Assembly: GCF_050003625.1 (NCBI RefSeq)
Contig: NC_134400.1
Location: forward strand, 64,903,011 to 64,967,010
Source: Haematobia irritans
Lineage: Eukaryota; Arthropoda; Insecta; Diptera; Muscidae
Length of the DNA stretch: 64,000 nt
Direction: 5' to 3'
The translations under genes and the position numbers were made by a program. Shown in pieces: positions 50,272 to 59,858 of the stretch (positions within the stretch are counted from its first letter, which is position 1; each line of letters starts with the position of its first letter). The notes under the pieces were generated by a model. The model was not told where the DNA came from. It did no database searches and was given only the letters and a program-made list of their open reading frames with translations.

Positions 50272-52593
50272 ATGTCGAACGATTCTTTGGATGATACGGC
50301 CCAAAAGGGCGAAGAAAGGGTTATGGCTATAACCGAACGCAAGTTTTATTTTGATTATGATCATTTACTTATGCTCTGTAGTTATGTCGAGAATGTGGAT
50401 TTGGTTCAACAAACCGAATCGTTGGTGCAGGCTAAAATGGAGGATTTGGAAGTTCGATGGACAAGTTTCAATTCTTCCTACGAGTCTCTAATGTTATCCT
50501 CCGATTCAGCCATAACCAAAGAAGTGAGAGAGAAAGCTCGCGTTAATTTTACAGTATGTTCTGAGGCATACTATGCTTCTAGGTCTCGTTTATTGGACAT
50601 ATCGAGGGTAGCTTCCTCTTCAAATCCTAGAGCAGAAGCTTCTCGAATAGGTATATCACCGAGTGACTTCCCACTACCGCGTTACAGTCTTGAGACCCAA
50701 GCTGTCGGTTCACCCAATGTGTACATAAAAGTTCCTCCCTGTGACACGGAGGTGTTCAGAGGTGGATACGAAGAGTGGCCGTCTTTCCGTGACATGTTCA
50801 CGGCGGTCTACGTAAACCACCCAAAACTTACTCCCGCACAAAAATTATACCATCTCAGAAATAAAACTCAGGGTTCAGCTGGCGCAATAGTCAAAAGATA
50901 CACTTTATGTGATGAAAATTTTGACTTAGCGTGGAAGGCTCTCAAGATTCGCTACGAAAATAAGCGAGTGTTGGTTGACAACCAACTTAAAATTTTATTT
51001 AATATCCCGGTGGCAGAAGAGGAGACAAGCGAGTCTGTCCAGAGAATACAGTCAACGGTAAATGACTGCTTGTCTACCCTCAAGACACTTGACGTCAAGA
51101 TAGAGCACTGGGATCCTATTTTGATTTATTTAATCTCGACCAAGCTCCCAGATAGGACATTATCGTTGTGGGAACAATCCCTGAAATCCCATAACGATTT
51201 GCCGATGTGGTCTCAACTGGATGAGTTCCTAATCGAACGTTTTGAGATTGTTGAGCGTTTGTCAAGCATTCGCTCTACGAAGGAAGGTTATAATCACACT
51301 GATCAGCGGGTTAATCGAACTCAAGCTTACCATTCCCAGGAGAAATTGGATTCTTCTTGTCCTTTATGTGAAGGCAATCATTCATTGCGTATTTGTCAAA
51401 ATTTCCGAAATTTTTCGGAGCAAGAGAGAATAGACTTTGTATTTAAAAACAAGTTATGCAATAATTGCCTCTCTCCATTTCATAAGAAACAGAAATGCAA
51501 AAGTAGAAATAAATGCTTTATATGCCAGAAATCGCACCATACTCTTTTGCATTTAAAAGGTAGAACAGTCACAGTGCCTGAGAGCGATAGGGTGGAAAAT
51601 GCCTCGAATACAACAGAAGCTCCTCGAACCCATAGGGATGATTTGATCGAAGGGCCATCGACATCGGGCTTTGGACGCAATGTTCAGGTTCAAGCAAATT
51701 ATTCTTCAGGTAATGAGACTATTTTGCTTCGTACAGCACTTGTTCAAATTGAACACAGGGGAGAACTCTTTACAATTCGGGCTTTAATAGACCCTGGTTC
51801 GCAACGAACGTTTTTGTCGGAAAGAATCCGAGATATTCTTCGAATTCCATATCGGAAGGCCTCGTTTGATATTTTTGGTATTGGTGAACAGAAAATATCC
51901 TCGAATAAAGAGTGCGAACTAGTGCTTTTCTCATCCAGATACAATCTCAGGATACCTATAACTGCTATTGTACTCCCAAAGGTAACACAGCGTTTACCTT
52001 CTGTTTCGTTTTCGGTTTCATGCCCAAGTGATCTGAGAGAAATTGATCTTGCAGATCCCTCTTTCAATAAATCCTCGCATATTGACCTTATTCTGGGCAA
52101 TGACTCCGAAAAACTACTCAATATCGACGGAATTAAGAGGAATATTTGTGGGGAAGCATCTGCTTACAACACTGTATTTGGCTGGGTGTTAAGTGGTCCC
52201 ATGAGAGCAGAACGAGTTCAGACATTCACCACCCATGTACATCCTTCTGAAAATTCCTCTCTTAATGAAATTCTGCAGAAATTTTGGGAATTAGAAGAAA
52301 TTCCCACATCTCATCCAGTATCAGACGAGGATCATTATTGTGAGGAATTGTACAGGAATACCACTGTACGTGGATCTGACGGTCGTTACACTGTAAGACT
52401 GCCTTTTAAGAAGGAGTTTTCTGAATCAATGCATCTTGGGTCTTCAAGATTCATTGCCCTTGGGCAATTGTCCAGAATGGAACAGTCCTTGTCGAAGAAC
52501 CCTGAGTTACAAGTGCAATACACCGCGGTTTTAGATGAATATTTGTCATCAATGCATCTTGGGTCGACATACTTTCCGGTGGATTTTCTTTAG
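50272..52593 (+). pseudogene. BEL gag-protease (773 aa), running into the RT deletion
   Basis: I start at the ATG 50272 (MSNDSLDD); the open frame extends three codons upstream from a TTG. About residues 160-310 form the capsid region typical of BEL gag (FRGGYEEWPSFRDMF, RNKTQGSAGAIV, LPDRTLSLWE). Residues about 363-425 carry three zinc knuckles (CPLCEGNHSLRIC, CNNCLSPFHKKQKC, CFICQKSHHTLLH). The aspartic protease active site is DPGS (D about residue 507), with ILGND later. RT's N-terminal linker follows (AVLDEYLS). Just after this the frame meets the deletion junction at 52548-52565 and ends out of register at 52593. Gag and protease themselves look intact, with Pro instead of the usual Ser/Thr in the protease triplet. 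Confidence 0.88.
52425..52565 (+). repeat. 18-bp direct repeat at the RT deletion junction
   Basis: atcaatgcatcttgggtc occurs at 52425-52442, in the frame encoding SMHLGS, and again at 52548-52565, exactly where the gag-protease frame loses RT. Copying of an upstream stretch into the junction, or reverse-transcriptase template switching, would explain it. Confidence 0.85.
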
Positions 52594-55121
52594 AAGAGAC
52601 AAAAGAGCTCCAAACCCAATTAATATTTACTCTTAAGTCAGCGGGTTTCCCTTTAAAGAAAATAACTGCCAATGATTCACAGCTGTTGACCCATTTGCCT
52701 CCCGAAGACATCTATGACCTAGACTTTTTAAGACTGGATGAGACTAGTTCTACAAAAACTTTAGGAATCAAATGGAATGCCTTGAGCGACAGTTTTTCAT
52801 ATACTTTGGATCATATAGCTCCAACTAAAGGCATAACAAAACGAACTATTCTCCCGGCAGTCGCCCAACTATTTGACCCAGCGGGTTGGATAACCCCAAT
52901 CATCATACGAGCCAAAATGCTTTTGCAACAGCTATGGCTGGAAGGTTTGGATTGGGATACACCAGTTAGCCAAGAAACGCATCTAACATGGGAATCTCTT
53001 ATGCAAGATTTCTCACACATAGCGAATATAAAAATTCCTCGATGGATTCGATATATGCCATCAGATCGCGTTCAAATCCATGGCTTCGCTGATGCATCTA
53101 AAGCGGCTTATTGTGCTTGTTTGTACGTTGTTGTTAATTCTGATTGCGCTTCAAATTCGAACTTGGTGGTTGCGAAGAGCAAAGTGGCTCCCTTGAGAAC
53201 AATATGTTTACCGCGTTTAGAGCTCAATGGAGCCGAGTTGCTTGCGAGACTTACCAATTATGTGTTGTCTGTATTTGATTTTAAGGTCACCCAAACCTTC
53301 TTGTGGACAGATTCGTCTATTGTTCTGGGCTGGCTATCGAAGCCTCCATGGTCTTGGGAAACTTTCGTAGCGAACCGAACCTCTAAAATTCATTCTCTTG
53401 TTCCCAATGCCCAGTGGCGACACGTCCCCTCTCATGATAACCCGGCAGATCTAGGCACGAGAGGTTGCAAACCTAAAGATCTAGTTGATTCAAAGTTATG
53501 GTGGAATGGTCCCTCATGGATTACAGGTCCTTTATCTGCATGGCCAGAAATGATTCCCATAAGTAGTGTAGAACCAAAAAAGTTAGTACAAAATCTTCAT
53601 GTGACGGCTGAAAATATGGATATTTTGGATAGATTCTCCTCTTATAATAGAGCTTTAAGAGTTATCTCTTATATTTTTCGTTTTTATCGGCGGTTACATC
53701 CTAGTACAAGATCTGAGTACACCTTTTCCGGTGTAAATTTATCTCACGAGGAGATATGGTTTGTAAGACGAAGGCTAATTGAACTATCTCAGCGCTATTA
53801 TTTTAAAGATGAATACACTTCCCTTTTGGACGACAAACTAGTTTCGAAAAAAAGTTCTTTGTCAACACTGAACCCATTTCTTGACAAAGACAAACTTCTT
53901 CGTGTAAATGGACGTTTATCCCAATCGACACTACCTTATAATGAGCGCCATCCAATTATTCTTCCGGGCAATTCCAGAATTTGTTATCTCTACCTTTCCC
54001 ATCTGCATGAGTTTTTAGCTCATGCAGACTGTGTGCTCATGTGCAGAATGGTGCAAACGGAATTCTACATAGCTAGACTTAAACCGCGTGTTAAAGCAAT
54101 AATCCATAAATGTAAAATATGCGTTATTTTTAAGCAAAACCCGTGCTCGCAAATGATGGCTCCATTACCACTCGACCGTTGTACTATTTCCGCACCCTTT
54201 CATGTAACTGGAATAGATTTTGCCGGTCCATTCGACTTAAAAAGTTCATATTTGCGCAAATCACCAACTGTTAAGGCATATGTATCCGTATTCGTGTGTT
54301 TTGCAACAAAAGCGGTGCATTTAGAACCGTGCTCAGATTTGTCTTCTGCGGCATTCGAGGCTGCGTTTTCTCGTTTTGTTGGGAGGCGAGGACTACCCCG
54401 AAGGGTAGTATCGGACAATGGACGAAACTTTGTAGGAGCCAGTAGAGTGTTGCTAAGAGAATTTTCCCAATTCATAAAAAGCTCATCATCTGATATTTCG
54501 AATAAATATTTGTCCCATGGCCTCGAACGGAGCTTCATCCCACCTCATGCTCCTCATATGGGAGGGTTGTGGGAAGCAGCTGTTAAAAGTTTTAAACACC
54601 ATTTTAAACGATTAGCAGGCACACATAGGTTTACGTTTGAACAACTTGCCACATTGTTAGCCCGTATAGAGGGCGTTCTCAACTCCCGTCCCATATCAGC
54701 TCTTTCGGAAGACCCAACGGATATAAGTGCGTTAACACCTGGCCACTTCCTTAAAGGATCACCGATGGTAGCCTTACCTGAACCGCTATCTCCGAACCTT
54801 TCGTTAATAAATCGTTGGACAAAATTGAAGGCCATTCACCATCAGTTCGCCATTCGTTGGAAAGAGGACTATTTGAAGTCGCTTCAAAAACGTTACAAGT
54901 GGAAAGCGCCACAATGTAATATAAAGAAGGGTGATTTAGTAGTAGTGATTGACGAACTGCTACCGCCTAGTGAATGGCGGCTTGGTCGAATCGAAGAGAC
55001 TCAACCCGGTTTAGATGGAAAAACTCGTGTTGTTCAAGTGCGTACTGCTATGGGTCTCATAAAACGGCCAGTTGTCAAGTTATGCTTACTACCGTACTTA
55101 AACGTAGCCGAATCAAATTAA
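52563..55121 (+). pseudogene. BEL pol remainder: RT tail, RNase H, integrase
   Basis: The frame is open from 52563. It begins in the middle of the RT catalytic motif region (VDILSGG), so the fingers and palm, including the first catalytic Asp block, are missing. RT thumb follows (ITKRTILPAVAQLFDPAGW), then RNase H (GFADASKAAYCACLY, LRELN-type PRLELNGAELL, WTDSSIVLGWL). The integrase zinc domain (HLHEFLAHADCVLM ... CKICVIFK) and catalytic core follow: D at 54216 in GIDFAGP, D at 54414 in SDNGRNF, E at 54573 in GGLWEAAVK. The C-terminal module ends at 55121. Integrase therefore looks functional while RT cannot be. It lies in a different frame from gag-protease because of the deletion. Confidence 0.88.
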
Positions 55122-55174
55122 CATTAATTCAAAATCTCCAACAAATTGGAGAGTTATTTTCCATTTAACCGCAC

Positions 55175-55194
55175 TTTACTTTTTATCCTTACAG
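55175..55194 (+). promoter_or_regulatory. Candidate 3' splice site before BEL third ORF
   Basis: Pyrimidine-rich tttactttttatccttacag ending at 55194. The third frame is open from just upstream of it and has a stop codon close before (about 55166). This is the position at which env-carrying retroelements place the acceptor for a subgenomic RNA. Confidence 0.5.
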
Positions 55195-55690
55195 ATCAGC
55201 TAACTCCAACGAATCACGCAATCCAGAGATATATCGCTGCATGTTGTGTAAGCGGTTTCACAGTATACGAACCTGTCCAAAATTTTTGAGGATGAAGCCA
55301 ATAGACAGATGCCGAACAGTGCGCCAACTTAAATATTGCGTAAATTGTTTAGCGAAGAGTCACACAGTTGCCAAATGCCACTCAAAAAATAAATGTCGTA
55401 AATGCCGTAATTACCACCATACCATGTTACATCCGAATGAGTACATGGTTTATGCTTCTGGCAACCGTCAACAGCCACCAAATTCTCATACGCCTCTAGC
55501 ACAACACAAAAAACGGACGCAACAAACTAATGTAAAGACGGGTTCAAATCAACGGAAATTCAACAAAAAAGCTCCACAATCTAATACAAACTCTGTCCCT
55601 CAACCATCTATCAATCAGTATCTTTTATCAGACGCAATTCGCTCATTAGCTTCAGTTCTTTGTGCCACAAACCAAACTGATCATTCTTAA
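55195..55690 (+). CDS. BEL third ORF: small protein with three zinc knuckles downstream of pol
   Basis: The reading frame is open from the splice acceptor to TAA at 55690; the first ATG (55241) lies inside the first zinc knuckle. The knuckles are CMLCKRFHSIRTC, CVNCLAKSHTVAKC and CRKCRNYHHTMLH, the same three-part layout as this element's own gag nucleocapsid (CPLC.., CNNC.., CFIC..) but divergent in sequence. A basic, Asn/Gln/Pro-rich tail of about 85 residues follows. There is no signal peptide or membrane segment, so it is not an env. It ends 11 bp before the 3' LTR, where a polypurine tract would be expected. I infer a nucleic-acid-binding accessory protein, acquired from another BEL gag or a gag-derived host gene. 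Expression by splicing is inferred only from signals. Confidence 0.7.
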
Positions 55691-55701
55691 GTCCGGCGCC
55701 A

Positions 55702-56340
55702 TGTCTAAACAAGACTGTTTAGACTTAATTTAACTATAACTTAATTGAATTTGAATTTAATAGTAAAGTAAATCATTCTGAATTTTGAAATTTGAATTGT
55801 ATTGCATTGTAACGAAAAAAATTATGGTTTAAGAATCACTTGAAATGTATGAGACTATTCGATTTGCACTAAAGATAGTAATATCGATAAATGTCAAAAG
55901 ATAATTTCAACTAGTTCTAAAAATTAGTTAAATAGAAAATCGAAAGGTTTCCTGGCTGGTATGAAACATTCAATAAATCACTTTTTATTTTCCCGCAGCC
56001 ACGAATAGAATTACTTGGTAAGATCATCCTCGAATAAAGGCTTAACTCAAATTTAACCCACTTGTGTTTCGTCTCATTTCTCTCTCTTGAATTATTTTGG
56101 ATTGGGTTATAATTTCCCATATTGCTCGAGGAACCATTCCCAACCCAAATAACAATATTATCTCGCCTAGCAACTTCATCCATTGAACCTTCTGTGAAGT
56201 TTTTGGGATTCTGTCTTCTCTGCATACCCAATATCCACATACAGTCCACAAAAACCACAACCTCTGGAGTCGTATACTCATTAAGCGCTTTTGGTGTCAG
56301 TTGGTGCTTTGACATCCTCTCCTGAAACCCCAGTTGTTCA
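55702..56340 (+). repeat. BEL 3' LTR (639 bp)
   Basis: Copy of the 5' LTR with the same terminal hairpin and ends. The two bases of length difference lie near 55801. It is preceded by gtccggcgcca rather than a purine tract. ggctg follows at 56341-56345. Confidence 0.93.
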
Positions 56341-56345
56341 GGCTG

Positions 56346-57041
56346 AGAAGTAATGTTCCAACAAATATTGGCATTAATATATACTCAGACAGTCAACCTG
56401 CAATAAAATCCTTGGACTCTGTGTTCCTCAACTCGAAAACGGCCATCGACTGCCGCAAATCTCTCAATGAGATGGCTGAGCAGTACAATATTCACCTAAT
56501 ATGGGTGCCTGGCCATAGGAACATACCGGGGAACTGCGAAGCGGATGAGTTGGCAAGGCTAGGGACTACCTTACATATTCCAGGGGAACTGGAATTTGTT
56601 GGTATGCCCCTAGCTACCTGCAAGCTCATGCTGCGTGAGAAGGCTGTTAGGATGGCAAATGTTCGATGGGAGAATTGCAAGGGTTGTAACGACACCAAGC
56701 AAATATGGCCCCATTTCAACTTAAACCGCACACTAGATATGCTAATGTTCTCGAGACGTCAGATATCACTCCTGATATCTGCTATAACGGGTCGCTGCCT
56801 GATAGACGATTTTGCAAAAACTATTGGCGCGAAGTATAATGACTATTGTATGAGCTGTCATGATGCGGAGGAAAAAGAATCAATTAAACACCTCTTGTGT
56901 GAGTGTCCTGCATTTTGTGTAAAGCGCAAGCAACTTTTAGGAGCATATAGCTTCAGATTACTGGCGGATCTGGAAAACGTTAACTTAAGCAGTCTGCTAA
57001 TGTTTTTGGAACAATCTGGTTGGTTCAACAAAGAAAAATAA
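56346..57041 (+). pseudogene. LINE ORF2, 3' part: RNase H remainder and C-terminal Cys/His motif
   Basis: Continues the ORF2 interrupted at 47282. The RNase H active-site stretch IYSDSQPAIKSLDS and the signature WVPGHRNIPGNCEADELAR complete the domain begun at about 47125. A C-terminal finger (CMSCHDAEEKESIKHLLCEC, a C-C-H-C pattern) is typical of R1/LOA/I-type ORF2 ends. The stop is at 57039-57041. The open frame starting at 56334 uses a few bases of the BEL LTR and is not a natural start. No lesion other than the BEL insertion is visible. Confidence 0.9.
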
Positions 57042-57162
57042 TCAAGAAGGTTCAGCGGTTAAAACTAGAAGTGCCCATATGTAATAGGTACTTTTAGTTA
57101 ATGTAGTATCACAATGGACTGAATAGTCTAAGTGAGCCTGAATCTTAATCGGGCTGCCACTT

Positions 57163-57186
57163 TAACCTAACCTAACCTAACCTAAA
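57163..57186 (+). repeat. LINE 3' tail of about four CCTAA units
   Basis: taacctaacctaacctaacctaa follows the LINE 3' UTR and precedes the target duplication cataata. Short tandem tails are common in RNase H-bearing LINEs. The unit equals the complement of TTAGG. Confidence 0.85.
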
Positions 57187-57284
57187 CATAATATTTTTAT
57201 GCATATTATTATTTTTTTCATTATATTTTTTGAAAACCTATTTAATAATTTTAATTAATGTAAAAAATATATATTTAATTTCAG

Positions 57285-57350
57285 AGTAACCCAAATAAAT
57301 ATGGACAACTTTTTATATTTCCCCTCAGCGTACAATTTAATAGAGAATTG
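57285..57350 (+). other. Putative micro-exon D
   Basis: Acceptor atttaatttcag ends at 57284; donor gaattg/gtaagtt is at 57351; 66 nt. It is closely related to micro-exon A (shared ctcagcgtaca.tttA stretch and aattg/gtaag end). Two frames are open; the one matching exon A contains an internal ATG and reads MDNFLYFPSAYNLIEN then a split W codon. It lies beyond the LINE, so the locus existed before the insertions. Confidence 0.45.
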
Positions 57351-57479
57351 GTAAGTTTTATATTAAAACTTTGTCTTTCTTTCAACTAGAATATTTATTT
57401 TATTATATCCTTCACATCGATAACAACACAGTTTTATGAGTTTATATAAAATACTTCATTATTTCTCTAATTGTTTCAG

Positions 57480-57556
57480 GTACAAATTTTATGAGATACG
57501 TTTTCCAAAGAAAAGTTGAATTCCTTACACCATTTGATAAAATGCCCCCAAATATG
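57480..57556 (+). other. Putative exon E
   Basis: Acceptor attgtttcag ends at 57479; donor aatatg/gtaagtt begins at 57557; 77 nt. It is the only downstream exon beginning with G, so joining the TG-ending micro-exons to it gives TGG (Trp), whereas joining them to B, C or D gives TGA. In that register it reads 12 more codons to a stop. Confidence 0.4.
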
Positions 57557-57652
57557 GTAAGTTACATGCTAATAAAAGAATTAAAAACTTATATTTCATT
57601 ACATGGTGTTAATTTTTAACAATTTTCATTATTGCTTCCATTTTTTTTCCAG

Positions 57653-57830
57653 CAAGATATGTGAAAAAATTACCTACGATGAATAAAAAAAGGATAAGTC
57701 AAAATGTCCAAACAGCGAGTTCAAATGAACTACTCTCTGTTCCACGTGGTCATAATTTTTATTCACAAAAAACATTATATTAAGAACTTTCATCATAAGT
57801 TTTTATAATAAAGTACTTTTGCTTACAGAA
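57653..57830 (+). other. Putative terminal exon F with polyadenylation signal
   Basis: Acceptor ccattttttttccag ends at 57652. AATAAA lies at 57807-57812, consistent with a 3' end shortly after. One frame is open for about 45 codons (RYVKKLPTMNKK...) to TAA near 57782, but it is not in register with exon E's open frame. Coding status unresolved; it could be non-coding RNA. Confidence 0.35.
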
Positions 57831-58201
57831 AGTTTAATTTTAATGTATGAACATTTTCATAATAGTAAAACCATTTGTTGTTCCTTTAATTATTTAATTT
57901 CTCTGTACTGTGGAAGGATTGATTTAAAAATAGTTTAGTTGTCGACATTTTAAAGAGACTGTAAACCAATTTTTATTATCGGGTTTCCCACAAAATAAGC
58001 AAGTAAATCAAAAGAATATTGACTTTTTAACTTGGTAGGGGTATATAAATCTTATGGTGTTGTAAAAATGAATTAAAATACAATGTTATAGGTGAACTAA
58101 AATTTAAGAGAATTATAAACTAGACAAGTTGAAAAAAATCTTAAGGGCTAAATCATGGTCAATATTACTACAGTTTAGTTCATTTTGCAATGGAAAAGGG
58201 T
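57831..58201. other. No gene or repeat recognised
   Basis: AT-rich sequence between the putative polyadenylation site and the start of the minus-strand gypsy remnant. Only very short ORFs. Confidence 0.5.
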
Positions 58202-59820
58202 TCACTGTTTTTTCAGTGTATAGATGATTACATTGTGTCTACTTTGAGAAAGAACCGTTAATAAATAAAGGGTTTGGTCCTTCCCAGTATGATCCCTTAT
58301 TAGTTCCATGTCAGCAAATGGAAATTCTAAACACTCAGATACAAAGTTACAGTGAAGAGAAATTTCTTCATCTACCTCAGTGAGAGCAGTATCACTCAAA
58401 GGATATCACAATGGACTGAATAGTCTAAGTGAGCCTGAATCTTAATCGGGCTGCCACTTTAACCTATCACTCAAAGGAGCTCTTGATGGAGTGTCGGCTA
58501 TCTTCAAATCTCTTCCTGGTTTATATACCACTGATAAGTCATAGCACTGTAAGCGCATCATAAAACGCTGCAACCTGGGAGGAATCTTGTGTAGGGACTT
58601 TTCGAAAAAGCTTACCAACGGCTTATGATCCGTCTCTACGTGTACTCTCAACCCATATAAATACTGATGAAATTTCGAACACCCAAACACAATTGCAAGA
58701 AGCTCCATTTCTATTTGAGCATAATTCTTCTGAGTATCCGTCAACGACACTGAGGCATAAGCAATAGGGTTTCGTCCATGCATCTACAGATAAGCTCACC
58801 TCACTCTTAGGATTGAAATAAGTCAAAACAGGAGACATGGTAATCTCTTTCTTTAAACTCTCAAATTCCTTTTCATGTATTTCTGTCCAATGCCCCACAG
58901 CATCATGTCCTAATAGTTCTCTCAAGTTCCTAGTTTTAGAAGACAAGTTTTCTATGAAGCTACCCAAATAATTCACCATACCAAGAAATCTTTGCACATC
59001 TTTCACACTCTCCGGTTTCTTAATATCAACAGTAGCTCTAACTTTTTCACCATCAGGTCTAACACCAGTCTCATTAAAAATGTGTCCCAAGTATTTTACC
59101 TCTCTTTTAAACAGTTTGCACTTCTCCTGATTGAACTTCAAGCCTACCTCTTTTGCCCTCTTGAGAACTTTTTCCAAAATGTTTGCATGTTCCTCCACAC
59201 TTGGAGAAAATACTAAAAAGTCATCAATGTAAATCAGAACACCTGGAATATCACCAAAGAGTCGAACCATTTCCGCATGAAAAAATCTCTGGTGCCGCGT
59301 TAATGCCAAATGGCAAGCGTAGAAATCTGAATCGTCCAAATGGTGTATTAAATGTACAGATCCTAGAAGATTTGTCACTCAAAGGTATCATCCAAAATCC
59401 ACTGTTCGCATCAAGCGAAGAAAAGTACTTCGAACCACTTAATTTTGCCTTACATTCCTCAATTGTAGGGAATTGGTAATGAGATCTCATTATTGCCTTG
59501 TTTAAGTTCCTCGGATCCAAACACAGCCTTAAACTACCATTAGGCTTTGTAACTACCACAACGGAATTAACCCACTCTGTCGGTTCCTTAACTGGTACAA
59601 TAACCTTCATATTCATCATCCTATCTAATTCCTTTTTTAAGCCTTCATGTAGTTTAAACGGAATTCTACGAGGTGGTTCTACAACTGGAACAACATCGTC
59701 TCTCAACAATAAATTACATTCATTCTGGAAACAACCAAGACCCTTGATCACCTCCGAATACTTCTCAACTAAATTATTTATTGAAATACAATTAACCTGC
59801 TTAATCAAGTTCATATTCAC
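58202..59820 (-). pseudogene. pol remnant (RT, RNase H) of a mag-like Ty3/gypsy element
   Basis: Read right to left. The 59820-59251 frame holds the start of RT (PPRRIPFKLHEGLKKELDRM, then LCLDPRNLNKAI, SSLDANSGFWMIPL, FRFLRLPFGINAAPEIF) and breaks at a T-run near 59285. The next frame to 58783 continues with HAEMVRLFGDIPG and the catalytic YIDD, then YLGHIFNETG and FLGMVNYLG. RNase H begins SVDA, then loses about 20 residues and shifts frame near 58780. It resumes RNPIAYASVSL, ETDHKPLVSFF and PPRLQRFMMRLQ, then the linker (ADTPSRAPLSD). A 62-bp LINE shard with target duplication lies at 58403-58464, after which pol continues to 58202. No integrase or LTR was found. An old, dead copy; mag-like from RT style only. 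Confidence 0.85.
58390..58477 (+). mobile_element. 62-bp LINE 3'-end shard with 13-bp target duplication
   Basis: 58403-58464 equals the last part of the LINE at about 57107-57168, ending ctgccactttaacc. It is flanked by tatcactcaaagg at 58390-58402 and 58465-58477. It is therefore an extreme 5'-truncated retroposition of the same LINE family into the gypsy remnant. Confidence 0.95.
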
Positions 59821-59858
59821 AGCTGATTCAATACCTAAAATATTCTTACATTGTAAAT

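Larger units (their letters stand above)
47283..56340 (+). mobile_element. BEL/Pao LTR retrotransposon (9.06 kb) inserted in LINE ORF2
   Basis: Bounded by near-identical LTRs (47283-47923 and 55702-56340) that begin tgtctaaac and end gttgttca. It is flanked by ggctg and contains gag-protease, pol and a third ORF. The order of domains, the three-knuckle gag and a D-52-E integrase spacing identify BEL/Pao. The LTRs differ in one small indel/substitution patch (near 47383 and 55801) as far as I can see, so insertion is recent. It cannot supply its own RT because the RT core is deleted. Confidence 0.93.
43096..57186 (+). mobile_element. Near full-length LOA/R1-like LINE, split by a BEL element
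   Basis: Flanked by the 7-bp repeat cataata (43089-43095 and 57187-57193). Without the nested BEL element it is about 5.0 kb: a 109-bp 5' UTR, ORF1, ORF2 with endonuclease, RT and RNase H, a 3' UTR of about 120 bp and a (CCTAA) tail of about four repeats at 57163-57186. ORF2 with an RNase H domain plus an ORF1 lacking a CCHC array points to the LOA or a neighbouring clade; the clade is not certain. Both ORFs are open apart from the insertion, so the LINE was young when interrupted. Confidence 0.88.

Noticed and set aside
57163..57186. Interstitial telomere remnant
   Set aside because: Its position exactly between the LINE 3' UTR and the target duplication makes it the LINE tail.
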